In this document: piece by piece, positions 34,051-46,300 of the stretch
How positions within the stretch are numbered: position 1 is the first letter of the stretch
Layout of the letters: every line of letters starts with the position of its first letter
DNA from: Crossaster papposus
Lineage: Eukaryota > Echinodermata > Asteroidea > Velatida > Solasteridae
Direction: 5' to 3'
NCBI GenBank assembly: GCA_037893245.1
Contig: JBAIAA010000897.1
Span: 163,428-227,427 of the forward strand
Length of the DNA: 64,000 nt
The notes under the pieces: model-generated
Databases searched by the model: none
Told to the model about the DNA's origin: nothing
The model's input: only the letters and a program-made list of their open reading frames with translations
Made by a program: the position numbers and the translations under genes

Positions 34051-34330
34051 CTGCGAAAAACCATCGAAAATGCAATTACATGTAGTTCAAACTCAAAGTG
34101 TATGTGTGCATGCGTGCGTGTGTAATGACCGGCAATCGTGGTCGTCGGACAAAAGAATTGGGAGTCAAACAATGGGTCCACGATTGACAAAACGTCCACG
34201 ATCTTTTCCCGTGTACAAATCCTATGGCGATCATCAAAAAACGTTAGAGTATTAACAAAAGAGGGAAGACGGTCGGACAATACCCCGTCCACGATCGAAG
34301 GCCATTACACACTTGAGTGTGTTTGGGGTG

Positions 34331-34365
<35 letters not shown>

Positions 34366-37300
34366 GGGGGGGGGGTTTGTTTGTTTGTTGGAATGTGGGG
34401 GTGTTATTGTTATTGTTGTTGTTGTTGTTGTTGGGTTAGAGTTTGGGGGGGGGGGGGTTTGGTTGTTGTTGTTTTTTTGTTTTTTGTTTTGTTGTTGTTG
34501 GTTTTTTTTTGGGGGGGGCAGCTAGGTTGATCACCAATTCTAAACAATAAGTCTTCATTCGTACCCACCGCCCAAAGATGGCGCTAGGAATGGCTGATTT
34601 CTTCATGTTGCATGACGTCATTCGACAGAATTGGTTTCAACAATAGTATCCGTGCACGTAACACGTGCGTGCTAAATGTACGCCTATTGGTCAATTCACT
34701 GGGCAACAAGCCACTCACATTGCTGTGAGATCTTGTGTTACCTTTGGATAATGTGGTGAAGCAGGCTAGGCAGTCCCAGCGCCCTACTTTGGGCGGTTAA
34801 TACGAGGCAAGTACGGAACAAAGGCTGAGGATCGAGAGTCATTTACCAGGACTGGTAGCTTTCCATAGTGAAGTGTGTGGCCCGTTTAGTGTTCAACCAG
34901 GGAGACGCCATGAGACGGTCTTTAATGAACCAGTTCGTGATGTTGGAATTCACACCGTTGAAGATCAACTGAGCTGCAGGTTGTGCTTCACCGAAGTTGA
35001 ACAAGGAAAGCTTCACCTTTTTGAGAAAAAAGGAAAGGTTATAGCAGACTCTGAGCTCTATGTATAAGAGCAACTAAAACATCAAAGACGTAAATGGTTT
35101 TCTTACCAGTTTTAGCTGGCTGCTGTTGTTCTGCCAAGCATCGTAGATAGACTTGTCGCGGTAATGGCCTTCAAGGGTCGAGTCCCAGCGATTGTCGGTC
35201 CATATCTCATACAGGCTACGGTTAGACGTAGTCTGGCCTCCCAGCCCCTTGAACGCGAGTTGCCACTGCAAGCCTGCCAGAAATAAAATTATATGGTGAC
35301 AGTTTTTGGCATTCAGGATTTACCTTTCTTCTGAAAAAAAACATACCTATCGCAAACCCCTAGTACATGTAGTACGGTACCCAAACATGTTGTTTTCTGG
35401 TTTGTAAAGACCTCGATTTTCACAGATGTCTACAACAGGGTACATTACACTACAAAATATACACAAATTATTCTCATAAACTAGTGTAGTAAGATCACTG
35501 CTATGTAGTATTGTGTGGTATTAGGTGACCTTATATTATGTGAATAGGCGGCGAATGTACATCAACGATGAAAACTACTAAAGCACAAAAATGGCTGGCC
35601 GTTTATTGAAGAACACATTGAAGAATTGGCTACGCATTGCTGTTACCAATTCTGTCCTTCCCCCAAAATTCTGTCCTTCCCCTTAGCCGACTTGCCAACT
35701 GGATGATTGTTTCATTTAAAGTCGTGAGTGCTCATCCCGTTTGTGTGTAGTTTGAGTTAATTTGTGTGACTTTAGTCCCACATGCGCGCCCTCATACTCA
35801 TAGAACAACTTAAAGATGGACTACAACGAAAACTCACACATTAAATTTATTATCGGACCTTGTTTATGTTGTGTTCAGGTAACACTTTATTGTTACGGTC
35901 ATGTTTTTCTCTAAATAATTTTGTTGCAATTTGACCGACAAAATTAGACCTCGATTCTTCGATTTTGAAATTTCCCGCCCTGTACTGGTTCCCGGCAAAG
36001 ATCCACTGAAAACCACAATGAAATCCACGATATAGTACCAGCGGACTTGTAAACCAGCGAAAAGTGATGACGTACTACCCATGAACAACCGAGAGTAAAC
36101 AAAAGACGCCATGTTATTCCGTGTGTATTATGTATGTATGGTGGCCCTGAAGGGACTACGCAGATCGTGAATATTGACGTCAATATTCACGACAAAATTT
36201 CACGACTTTCCTCAAAGTCGCGAATATTGACGTCAAATTTGACGTCAATATTCACGACTTTCCAAAAAAGTCGCGAATATTGACGTCAAATTTGACGTCG
36301 ATATTCACGACTTTCCCCAAAAGTCGCGAATATTGACGTCAAATTTGACGTCAATATTCGCGATCTGCGGAGTCCCTTCAGGGCCACCATATGTATGCGT
36401 TTTCATGAGTAGTACGTCACAAGTATGAATTATTCATGAGTTAAGGGCTTTTGCTGAAACTGAGTTTTTCTGGGTCGTAGAACGCCGATCAATTTTTGGG
36501 GTTTTTTGCATGAAGGAACAAGATTTATTGAATACTAATGATATATTAGTAATCATTATACATTTCTCGAACAAAAAAAGGCAACAAAGCCTTTATCATT
36601 ATTCCGTTGTAGTCCATCTTTAAAAGACGATGTGGGTAAACTTTTTCCTTGATTAATTCTCATGCATGATCTCGATTATTTTTATCCGAGTTTTAGAAAA
36701 CACCTTTTCAAAGATGTTCGTTTCAATCCACTTAATTGATTTTTAAAATTTTATTCGAAAAAATATGGATTTTTGCCAGATAATGATTTTTGCCCGATTT
36801 GTCCCTTTAAATTATAATATTCTTGTAGGCGATTGTTGATAATGATAATAAATAATAAAATATATATATATATATACATATAAAAAGATATAAAAAAATA
36901 TGAGACGATCACAGCTAAAGAAAGAGTATGCTGTCCACAAGTAGCACATTTTTATTTGTTCCCAATATTAATTATGTATCATTGAAGAGGGATTCACGTA
37001 TACGCGAAATCAATTGCATTTAAATCAGCTTCATTCAGGCAATATAAATAGCCTAGGCCTGTCCATTACAGAAAATATAACTGTTTTGAATCAGATTTGA
37101 TCGCTTGTATTAGTTCAAGTTGTAACAAAAAAGCTATGATTTTCTTGACATCCACGCGTACATGAGCGTTAGGTGCACGTGCGCAGATAACGAAGGGTCG
37201 AGGCTACCAGGCCCGTACGCAGGATTTTTTTTATGCCCCCCCCCCCCCCCCCCCCATAAAATTTGTACTTGGTGGGACCAACAATGGGACCAAACATTTT

Positions 37301-40300
37301 CGTGTGCCAGTACCGTTATTTCTACATCAAAATACGGAAAATGTAGACCTTTTGGTCCTGCGAACGGGCCTGGGGCTATGCATATACATTCATGTCTAAC
37401 TTAGTTGAGAGTTCGTTTTTGTATTCCTCAAAATGAGGAATTTTATGGTAACGGATATACATCGTACATATACATAGACTTGACCCAAGTCGGACTTACC
37501 ATGGAGTTAGGACTACCAATTTGCTTTCGTTAATCCGGCCGAATGTGCATGCTTTATTGGCCTTAGATAAAGGGCGCCCTCATCTGGTTGTCGTTCCGCT
37601 ATCGGCATCAACGTGATGTCACCATGTCAGTGCAGTAAATGTGCGTTCCGCTTACGCGAACGTTGCCAACGTTGGCCAACGTTTGCGTTGTTCGCTTGAG
37701 TGGAACGCAATGTGCGCCAATTATGTTGGCGAACGTTAGCGAAAACGGCGAACGACATTCCGAGCTGTTCGCTGTTGGCCAGTGACGTATTTTAATGATG
37801 GCGAAGCGTTTAGCAGACGGCAGGGTTCTTTTCACGGTTTTTATTTACGTTTTATACTTTTCGTTATAAACGGTGGATTGTTTTGAGCATTCACAGGGAC
37901 CTTTTAAAGAAAAATAATGAGTTGGACAAAAAGCAGCGAACCAAACGATGTCACTTTCACTGGGCGCCGCCATTTTAAAAACGTAGTTTTTAAAATATCG
38001 TTCCACTTCAACTAACGCCAACTCAAAACGTTGGCGAACGTTCGCGCAAACAGTTCGCGTAAGTGGAACGCACCCCCTGAACCACACAAATGAGCATGGG
38101 CGGCACATGAGGGCGCGCTACTGATAAGCGTGGACGTGACGCGAGGCGCACGGTGTGGATGACCATGAGCAATGTTACCACAGAATCCCGACTTGGATCA
38201 AGTCTAACATATACAAGGTCCATAAATCAAACGAGTGGACAAACAAATAAATCAAACAGGGGGCCGGGGCGAGCCGGCCAGGGGGCCGGGGCGAGCCGGC
38301 CAGGGGGCCGGGGCGAGCCGGCCAGGGGGCCGGGGCGAGCCGGCCAGGGGGCCGGGGCGAGCCGGCCAGGGGGCCGGGGCGAGCCGGCCAGGGGGCCGGG
38401 GCGAGCCGGCCAGGGGGCCGGGGCGAGCCGGCCAGGGGGCCGGGGCGAGCCGGCCAGGGGGCCGGGGCGAGCCGGCCAGGGGGCCGGGGCGAGCCGGCCA
38501 GGGGGCCGGGGCGAGCCGGCCAGGGGGCCGGGGCGAGCCGGCCAGGGGGCCGGGGCGAGCCGGCCAGGGGGCCGGGGCGAGCCGGCCAGGGGGCCGGGGC
38601 GAGCCGGCCAGGGGGCCGGGGCGAGCCGGCCAGGGGGCCGGGGCGAGCCGGCCAGGGGGCCGGGGCGAGCCGGCCAGGGGGCCGGGGCGAGCCGGCCATG
38701 GGGCCGGGGCGAGCCGGCCATGGGGCCGGGGCGAGCCGGCCAGGGGGCCGGGGCGAGCCGGCCAGGGGGCCGGGGCGAGCCGGCCAGGGGGCCGGGGCGA
38801 GCCGGCCAGGGGGCCGGGGCGAGCCGGCCAGGGGGCCGGGGCGAGCCGGCCAGGGGGCCGGGGCGAGCCGGCCAGGGGGCCCGGGGCGGTCAAAATCGGT
38901 CAAAATCGGGAAGATTTTTCAATTAGATGAACCGTAAAAACTGGACTGTGCTTCTTGTTGTTTACATGCAATTTTTAAGTAAACAAAGCAGTAAACAATT
39001 TGAAATTAAAATAGCTACCCAAGTATAGGCCCCAGGACCCCCTAACTTGGAGTTTATGCTGTCTTTGAATAGTTCATTCAATTTCCGCATGAAATCACGA
39101 TCAATCACCAAGCGAGAAATATTGCCGTTGCCATGGAAACCGTGGTAAACAACATAATTGTTTACTGCGGATTAACCAGTCTTAAAGATAAAAATATTAA
39201 TTTTTTTAATGTTAAATTTGTTTAAACATATTAAAGAAATGCCACAAAAAAAGATTCACACATTTTGCATGTTTTGTTTTCTGTATATAACCATTTTTAT
39301 TTGTTTACCTTCTTTTACAGGATAATACGACAGTAAACAAGACAGTAAACAAGACAGTAAACAATTTCAAATTGTTACAAATCCTCAAGTATAAGTCCTA
39401 TGGTACTCAAATTTGGGCTATTTGTTGTCAAGAGATGGGCCATCGCCCTTAACTTCTAATTATCAAAATTACTTCTTTCGTATAAATAACAGTTGCCATG
39501 GAAACCATGATAAACAACAAACTTGGTTATTGCAGGTGTTTCGGTACATCATCATACTTTATGATCAAAATCAGGGATCTTCACATGTGAAATTGTTTAT
39601 AAACATCCAATTTACCTTTGTTAACAATAAAAAACACAATTATGTGTGTTATTATCTGCAAATAACCAGTTTCATTTGTTTACCTCTTGTAATAGTGTAA
39701 TTTACAGCAAATGATACAGTAAACGAAGTGGTGAATAAAGTAGTAAACAATTTCAAATCGGCAAATCCAAAGTCCCATGAGTCTCGACATTGAATTGTAT
39801 TGTTAAAAAACAACATGCATTAATTAGATTTGCACACACACACACAGCAGGATCAGGACATAAGTATAATTAAGAGCCCATTCCAAAAATTGCAGCTGAA
39901 GGTGAGAAGTCTGCTTCCACAGTGCCTTTACGACTTGAAGATGGCGGCCGCTGCCGAAAGCATCCGATGCGTTGGCGCCAAGTTTCTAACGAACCCCCCA
40001 TAACACAATCTGAAATACAAACAAATGAAACCAGTTTATTGGTTAGCCAGGTAATGATTAACTTTTTTCAAATAAAAATTTGATGCATGAAAAAAAAAAA
40101 AAACGGGCATGAAAAACAATTTAGCGCTGTCCAACTCCGCTCAGGCAAATAAGTTTCTAAGTTATTTTGATGCCGATCTTTCCATTTCCGGCATCGTATT
40201 TGAGCCTCTCTACCCTTCTGTATCTGAAAATTCAGTTTTAAATTACTCACCTAAACAAAACGTCCACAAAAGCAGCCAAAACTCGTCGAATTTGATGATT

Positions 40301-43300
40301 TTGTTTTTAAATTGTAGCGGCGATCGTTCTTTTAAAATGGAGTCAAGCGTCACCTAAAGATAACCCAGCATGCACTGGGGTATCCGACGGTGGGAAGATC
40401 GCGCGTAAAAAAACGAAGTCCGATTATCGGTGCGGCGCGCGCATACGCAGTAAGTCTATGTTGCGGTCCTACAATCATTCAGAGTATGTCATGAAAAATA
40501 TATGTTGCCATAGGGCCAAATATAAATAGAATAACAAGCAATGGCAACATTTTACAAAGAAAAAGAAATATTGCTTAGTTTTTACCTATATTTTTTCAAA
40601 GGAAAAATAGCCAAATAACTTTCTCATGACATACTCTGACTGTGTGCAAAAAATCCAATCAAATGCACAACCCCATCACCTATCTATAGACTGGTATTAC
40701 GTACGAGACGATGCAGAGCATGTGCGGTTGGTAGGACAGCAATAGGCGTTAATAAAGCGGGAAGGCCGAGGCGTATGCGGGATAAGGCTCTCGTCTGCGC
40801 TCCCATTCACGACGTAGTAACACTCGCCGTTTCTCAAATAATACAAGCTACCACAAGGTGCCAACTTGGCGTCTCTCCCTTCAACGTCGATCAAGCCCCA
40901 TTCATAATCGGCAAAGCCTGCTTGGTAGGCGCCATACAGCTGGGCTAACGTACATAGCTGCATGCCATACTGAGAGCAGGCGTGTCTGACTACAGACAAG
41001 TAGTCACTAGTAGTAGTATCGAATACCTCAGTGGTTAGGATGATATCGATATCGAAAACATCTTGAGAAAGGAAAAAAGAGACAAAAGTTGTACATTATT
41101 TATACACAATTATGAGAACGCTGTTAATTATATCTTGTTTGTATTTGGTACACCACCTTTGGACGATGGGGGTTATAATGTTAACGATTGCGCATTATAA
41201 CCGTACCTCGTCTCCAATATTAATAGCGCATAGCAAGAGCGGGTAGTGTTGGGCGCGTACAGCTCGACACGAGGTAAACGAGGTTGCCAATAGCAGTAAT
41301 AGTCTGGTTCATAGTAAATACGCTTTAGAGCGACAGAGGCGGAAACATGTCACTTGCGACAATTTACTTTTTGGGGGCTTTTTTGGCTGAATTTTACAAA
41401 AAAGGTATGAATGGGAATAAATGTGTGTTCGGTCGGTATTAATCACTCTGTTTAATACCGCTTGGACTCTTCAAGCGGCATTAAACAGACTACAGAGTGA
41501 TTAAAACCTCCTGAACACACATTTTATTCCATTATTAATATACAAAATCATTTGAGGGTTGTGTACCTGCAACATGGATTTTACAGTGACATATTTTCAT
41601 TAAATGTGCAAATGGCAAAACAAAATTGGTTGAAAATAAACTCACCATTGGTGTCCAATAATATTGGCCATTTTAACAAAAATTAACCAATATCAAGATC
41701 AAAATAACCAATACCATTGGTTATTTTGACCAATATTTGGGTTAAAATGGCCAATGTCATATAGCTGGGCATATTTCTTCCAATCACTGAATGGTTATTT
41801 TCAACCAATCTGTTTTTACATTGATAATTATTAAGTCTACAAACAGTTTAAGCAAGTCATTTACCACTGGCGTTATTCTCCAAGCAGGGAGCTTCTTGGT
41901 TCTCAGGAGCTAACATTTCCAGTGAAACGTCGCTTGACTGCAAACAAAATTAAAGCCATCAGTTTTTACGTGTGTAATTTCTAAACCAAATTCAACAAGA
42001 TGCTGGTTTAAAATTCACGTGGTTTACTGTCGGTTTTCCGATTTCAGATTAGAGTTCACGCGCACATGACTTGCGTCGTTATCGTTTTAATGATACCGTT
42101 TATTGGCTCTCAAGGTTGGATTCAAGTCATTCTCAAGTGAAATATTTTATGCCACCTGATCAAACTCAAATTAGCAATTTTGACGTTAAATTATAACCCA
42201 TTAGCGGGTTAATATTACAAGTTCCCTTCTTTGTGTGTGTTGTTTATATTGTACATGCGATTGATATGTTACATGTACGTTTTTTCCTATTCGGCCCAAT
42301 ATAACGATTCTACAAGTTGCCTGGCTAGGAAAACATAATAAACCATTAGGCCCTATTTGTTTTCAGCACCGTAGGTATAGCTCCACCATTCTTCATCTCG
42401 ACTCAAATTTAACCTCAGGACTCGTTGCCATGGTTGTAACTGACCAATTACCATGGTTAATATAAAAAATACTTAGAGATAGGCCTACTCAGATACAATT
42501 GCCTCTGCTTCTTATTTGAACGTTCGCAATCGTCTTGAAAACAGCTTGGTTTTGTTGCTTTTTCAATCAGAGATCTACTCTGCGAATAGACTGGTTCACG
42601 GACTCTACATTATCGACTCTAATATGAGGCTGGACCCAGTCTACTTTGCGAGAACTCAAAATGCCGTCTTAAAAAAAGTGTACCGCACATGTTTTGTAAA
42701 ATTCATATTTTTACTTCATCATCCTAATTATTACCTTCCTGGGCACACTTAATTTCAACAAGGGCGTATTCCAATAAGCCGATCCGTTTCAAACGGCCCT
42801 CTAAAAAATCAACGTTTTCGATAACATCTGAAAAAAAGCGGTAGGCCTATTTGATGTTTCTAGTAATCTGCCGTCTTAGAAAAATAGTGTACTTCACATG
42901 TTTTGGAAAATTCACGTCAGTTTTACTTCATAATCGTAATTGTCACCTTCCTGGGCACACGTACATGTAATTTCAACAAGAGCGTATTCCAATGAGCCAA
43001 TCCGTTTCAAACGGCCTCCTAAAGAAGCAACATTTTTGATAACATATCTGAAAAATGCAGTATTTGATGTTTCTAGTAAAATGTCGTCTTCAAAAAAACC
43101 GCAGATATTTTGTAAAATTTATATTTTTACTTCATTATCCTAATTATCACCTTCCTGGGTACACTTAATTTTAGCAAGGGCGTATTCCAATAAGCCGATT
43201 CGTTCCAAACGGCTAAATAGAACAGGAGCGGGATTTCCATCAATTAATGACACAAAAAGTTCGTCAGGTTTCGCCAAAGAAATACTTCGCTTCCCTGAAA

Positions 43301-46300
43301 TTTGGCAACATCGGTTTTTGTTGCATTAACGAAACTACTAAAACTTCTGTTGTATACCATTTTTCAAGCTGATAATCATTCCAGATATATATATATAAAT
43401 TGTTTTGAAACAATAATACAATACAAACATTAATTTATAATTAGTTTTTATAATTAATTATTGTTTGTTTTACATTGCGCGTGTGTAAACTTAAATTCGG
43501 GATTTTTTTTTTAATTAAAAAAAAAAAAAAAATGTATGCCCTCTCAGCTTGCTTAACCCCTAATAAATACTATAGGTTTTCCCGGGCAATATCGCAAAAT
43601 GTGCACATTCATTTGTAAAAGATGCATTCAATTTCGCGCTGAATTTCAGAACGACGCATGTCCGAGTTAAATTTTCGCAAAAACGAGCATTCAATTTTAT
43701 TTTGTTTAATTCAAATAAATGAATGTGCTTAGCGTTTCATTTAAACGATTACAAACACGTGATTGGGCTTTCGGTTTGACGTATGCATGGCTGATTATTT
43801 AGAATGTGCAATCTATTTCGTGGCAAATCGATTTATCATTGTGTCACGGCCTGAATTGAATATTCTTTTTTATTTGTTATAATTTAAATTCGCATATTCT
43901 GCATTCAATTTCAATAAAGTACATATGGCTATACCATTTACGATACAACTTAGATTAAATCATTAATAAATCAATGTATTGTGGGAATAATTGATCATTA
44001 ATGTGTTGGCTCTTAAATGTATTTTAACCCTAACCATCCCAAATCCTCCAAAATCCTCTTTGCAAATTGAAGCCGGGTTTTTGCAGGATGATTTCCCGAA
44101 TGTGCACTGAATTTAGTATATTGATAGTTCATTTTCGCGCCAATTTGAATGCACACCCGCAATCATGTTTTCCTTTTAATTTATCCACAATCAATTTCGC
44201 TAAATGTGCAGCCGATTTTCTACGCATTTGTATGCCTGGTCAAGCATTGGAATCCATGTATGTGTTATCAAAAGTAACATTATTGGGAATTAAACCAGGT
44301 CGTTTGTCTTTGAAACTACCAAATAAATGCTATATAAACCACTAAGTTGAAAACAAAATCTTTATTTGCTCAGCATTTGCCACGATCGCATCGTAGCTAC
44401 ATTTTACTTTATGCCCCCTAACATTATCCAATAATGGCTGCAAGAGGGAGATACAGACGAGTTTCGGACGTTGATCGAAATCGTCTTATCGATGCCTTTG
44501 AGGCTGACGACGCAGACTACTTAGATGTAGCAACTATACTGGACATCAACCACTCATGTCTTGGTGGACAGTTCATTGACGGATAGACAATTGAACTGGT
44601 AAAATGACAGAGAAGTCATTACCAAAAACAAAATAACTTCAATTCTTCAAATTCCTCATTTAGATAAATTCCTAAGTAACCTCAATCCTGCAAATTCATC
44701 TGATGCATCAACATCCAAGTGACCTCATTCCTGCAAAAACCTTCAATTTGCAAAGAGGATTTTGGACGATTTGGAATGGTTAGGGTTAAAATACATTATT
44801 TTAAGTGCCAACCCATTAAAGATTAGTCCCACAATACATTGATTTATTAATGATTTAATCCAAGTTGTATCGTGAATGGTATAGCCATGTGTACTTTATT
44901 GAAATTGAATGCATGATATGCGAATTTAAATTATAACAAATGAAAAAGATTCAATTCAGGCCGTGACACAATAATGAATCTATTTGCTGCGAAATAGATT
45001 GCACATTCTTAATAATCAGCCATGCATACGTCAAACCGAAAGCCCAATCACGTGTTTGTAATCGTTTAAATGAAACGCTAAGCACATTCATTTATTTGAA
45101 TTAAACAAAATAAAATTGAATGCTCGTTTTTGCGAAAATGAAACTCGGACATACGAGGTTTTGAAATTCAGCGTGAAATTGAATGCATCTTTCACATTCA
45201 CATTTTGCGATATCGTCCGGGAAAACCTATAGTAGCGGCACCGAGTGACTAAGTAGCGACCGCCAATTAATCACAATAAAAGAGAAATACACCCCTGTGA
45301 AAAAAATAACTTTCTCCTTGAAATAAAGAGACACACGTTTTGAAAGAAAGATACGCTTCCATAAAAGAGAAACGCACTACCGCGAATAAGAAAGGGCACT
45401 ATATACCGCGAAAAAATAACGCACCACCACGAATAAGAAACTCACTGCTAAAGAGAAACGCACAACCGCGAAAGAGACTACACGCAAGGTCGCGAAAAAA
45501 GAACCGTAAAGAGAAAGAGGTACCTGTCCTAAACGGGCTTCCGTACACTCTCAAATCAGATTGGTTGAAAATAACCAATATAATGTGACACGATCAAGCC
45601 GAATCAGTGGGATGTCGGCGAATCCCAAAAATGCACTGTATTCTTCGTTGGTATTTAAACAAATTTACATAACTTGACAACAAAACATCGTATCAACATG
45701 GGGTTTTCAGTTTTTAAAACGTACATGAACACGCATTTTTTGACCGGGACCGACATCCGACTGATTTTGCTTGATCGTGTCATTATTGTTTGATTTTAAT
45801 GTAGATTCCGGTAACCAGTCTACGGATCTCTGATTCGAAAGCAACCAAAACAAAGATGTTTTAAAGATGATTGCGAACGTGCAGATGAGAAGCAGAGGCA
45901 ATTGTATCTTGAAGTATTTTTATATTAACCACGGTAATTGGTCAGTTACAACCATGGCAACGAGTCCTGAGGTTAAATTTGAGTCGAGATGAAGAATGGT
46001 GGAGCTATACCTACGGTGCTGAACAAAATAAAGGCTTATTGTGATTTCGTAGCCAGGCAACCAGAAGAATTGTTCTTGGGCCGAAAAGGAAAAAACGTAC
46101 GTAACCTATCAAGCGCATGTACAATATACACAACACACACAAAGAAGGGAACTTTTATATATTAATCCGCCAATGTGTTATAAGTTAACGTCAAAATTGC
46201 TAATTTGAGTTTGAACAGGTGGCAGGGAGGTCTGACCACACCTTCCCAACCAGATATTTGGTCATTTTGTGTGTGTAATATTACCATCATACAACTTTGT

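Larger units (their letters stand above)
42152..46225. mobile_element. 4-kb fold-back structure with ~430-bp inverted arms
   Basis: The segment 42152-42610 (ctcaaattagcaattttgac ... cagcaccgtaggtatagctc ... ttgccatggttgtaactgac ... cttcttatttgaacgttcgc) reappears in inverted order at 45790-46225 with moderate divergence. Between the arms are a ~215-bp tandem repeat and a second fold-back (43569-45233). Wholly inside intron 1 of the PAN gene. Confidence 0.82.

Noticed and set aside
34138..34530. F/G/V-rich ORFs
   Set aside because: Caused by T, G and GTT tracts; no protein character.
38153..38930. Long ORFs of 160-257 codons on both strands (RGPGRAGQGAGASRPG repeats)
   Set aside because: They are translations of a 22-bp minisatellite open in every frame; no start context, no homology and no splice support.
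39942..40004. 20-codon ORF MAAAAESIRCVGAKFLTNPP as a gene start
   Set aside because: It ends in a stop without a donor; kept only as part of a promoter-like region.
45340..45588. 82-codon K/R-rich plus-strand ORF
   Set aside because: It overlaps degenerate ~20-bp repeats; the composition explains the open frame.
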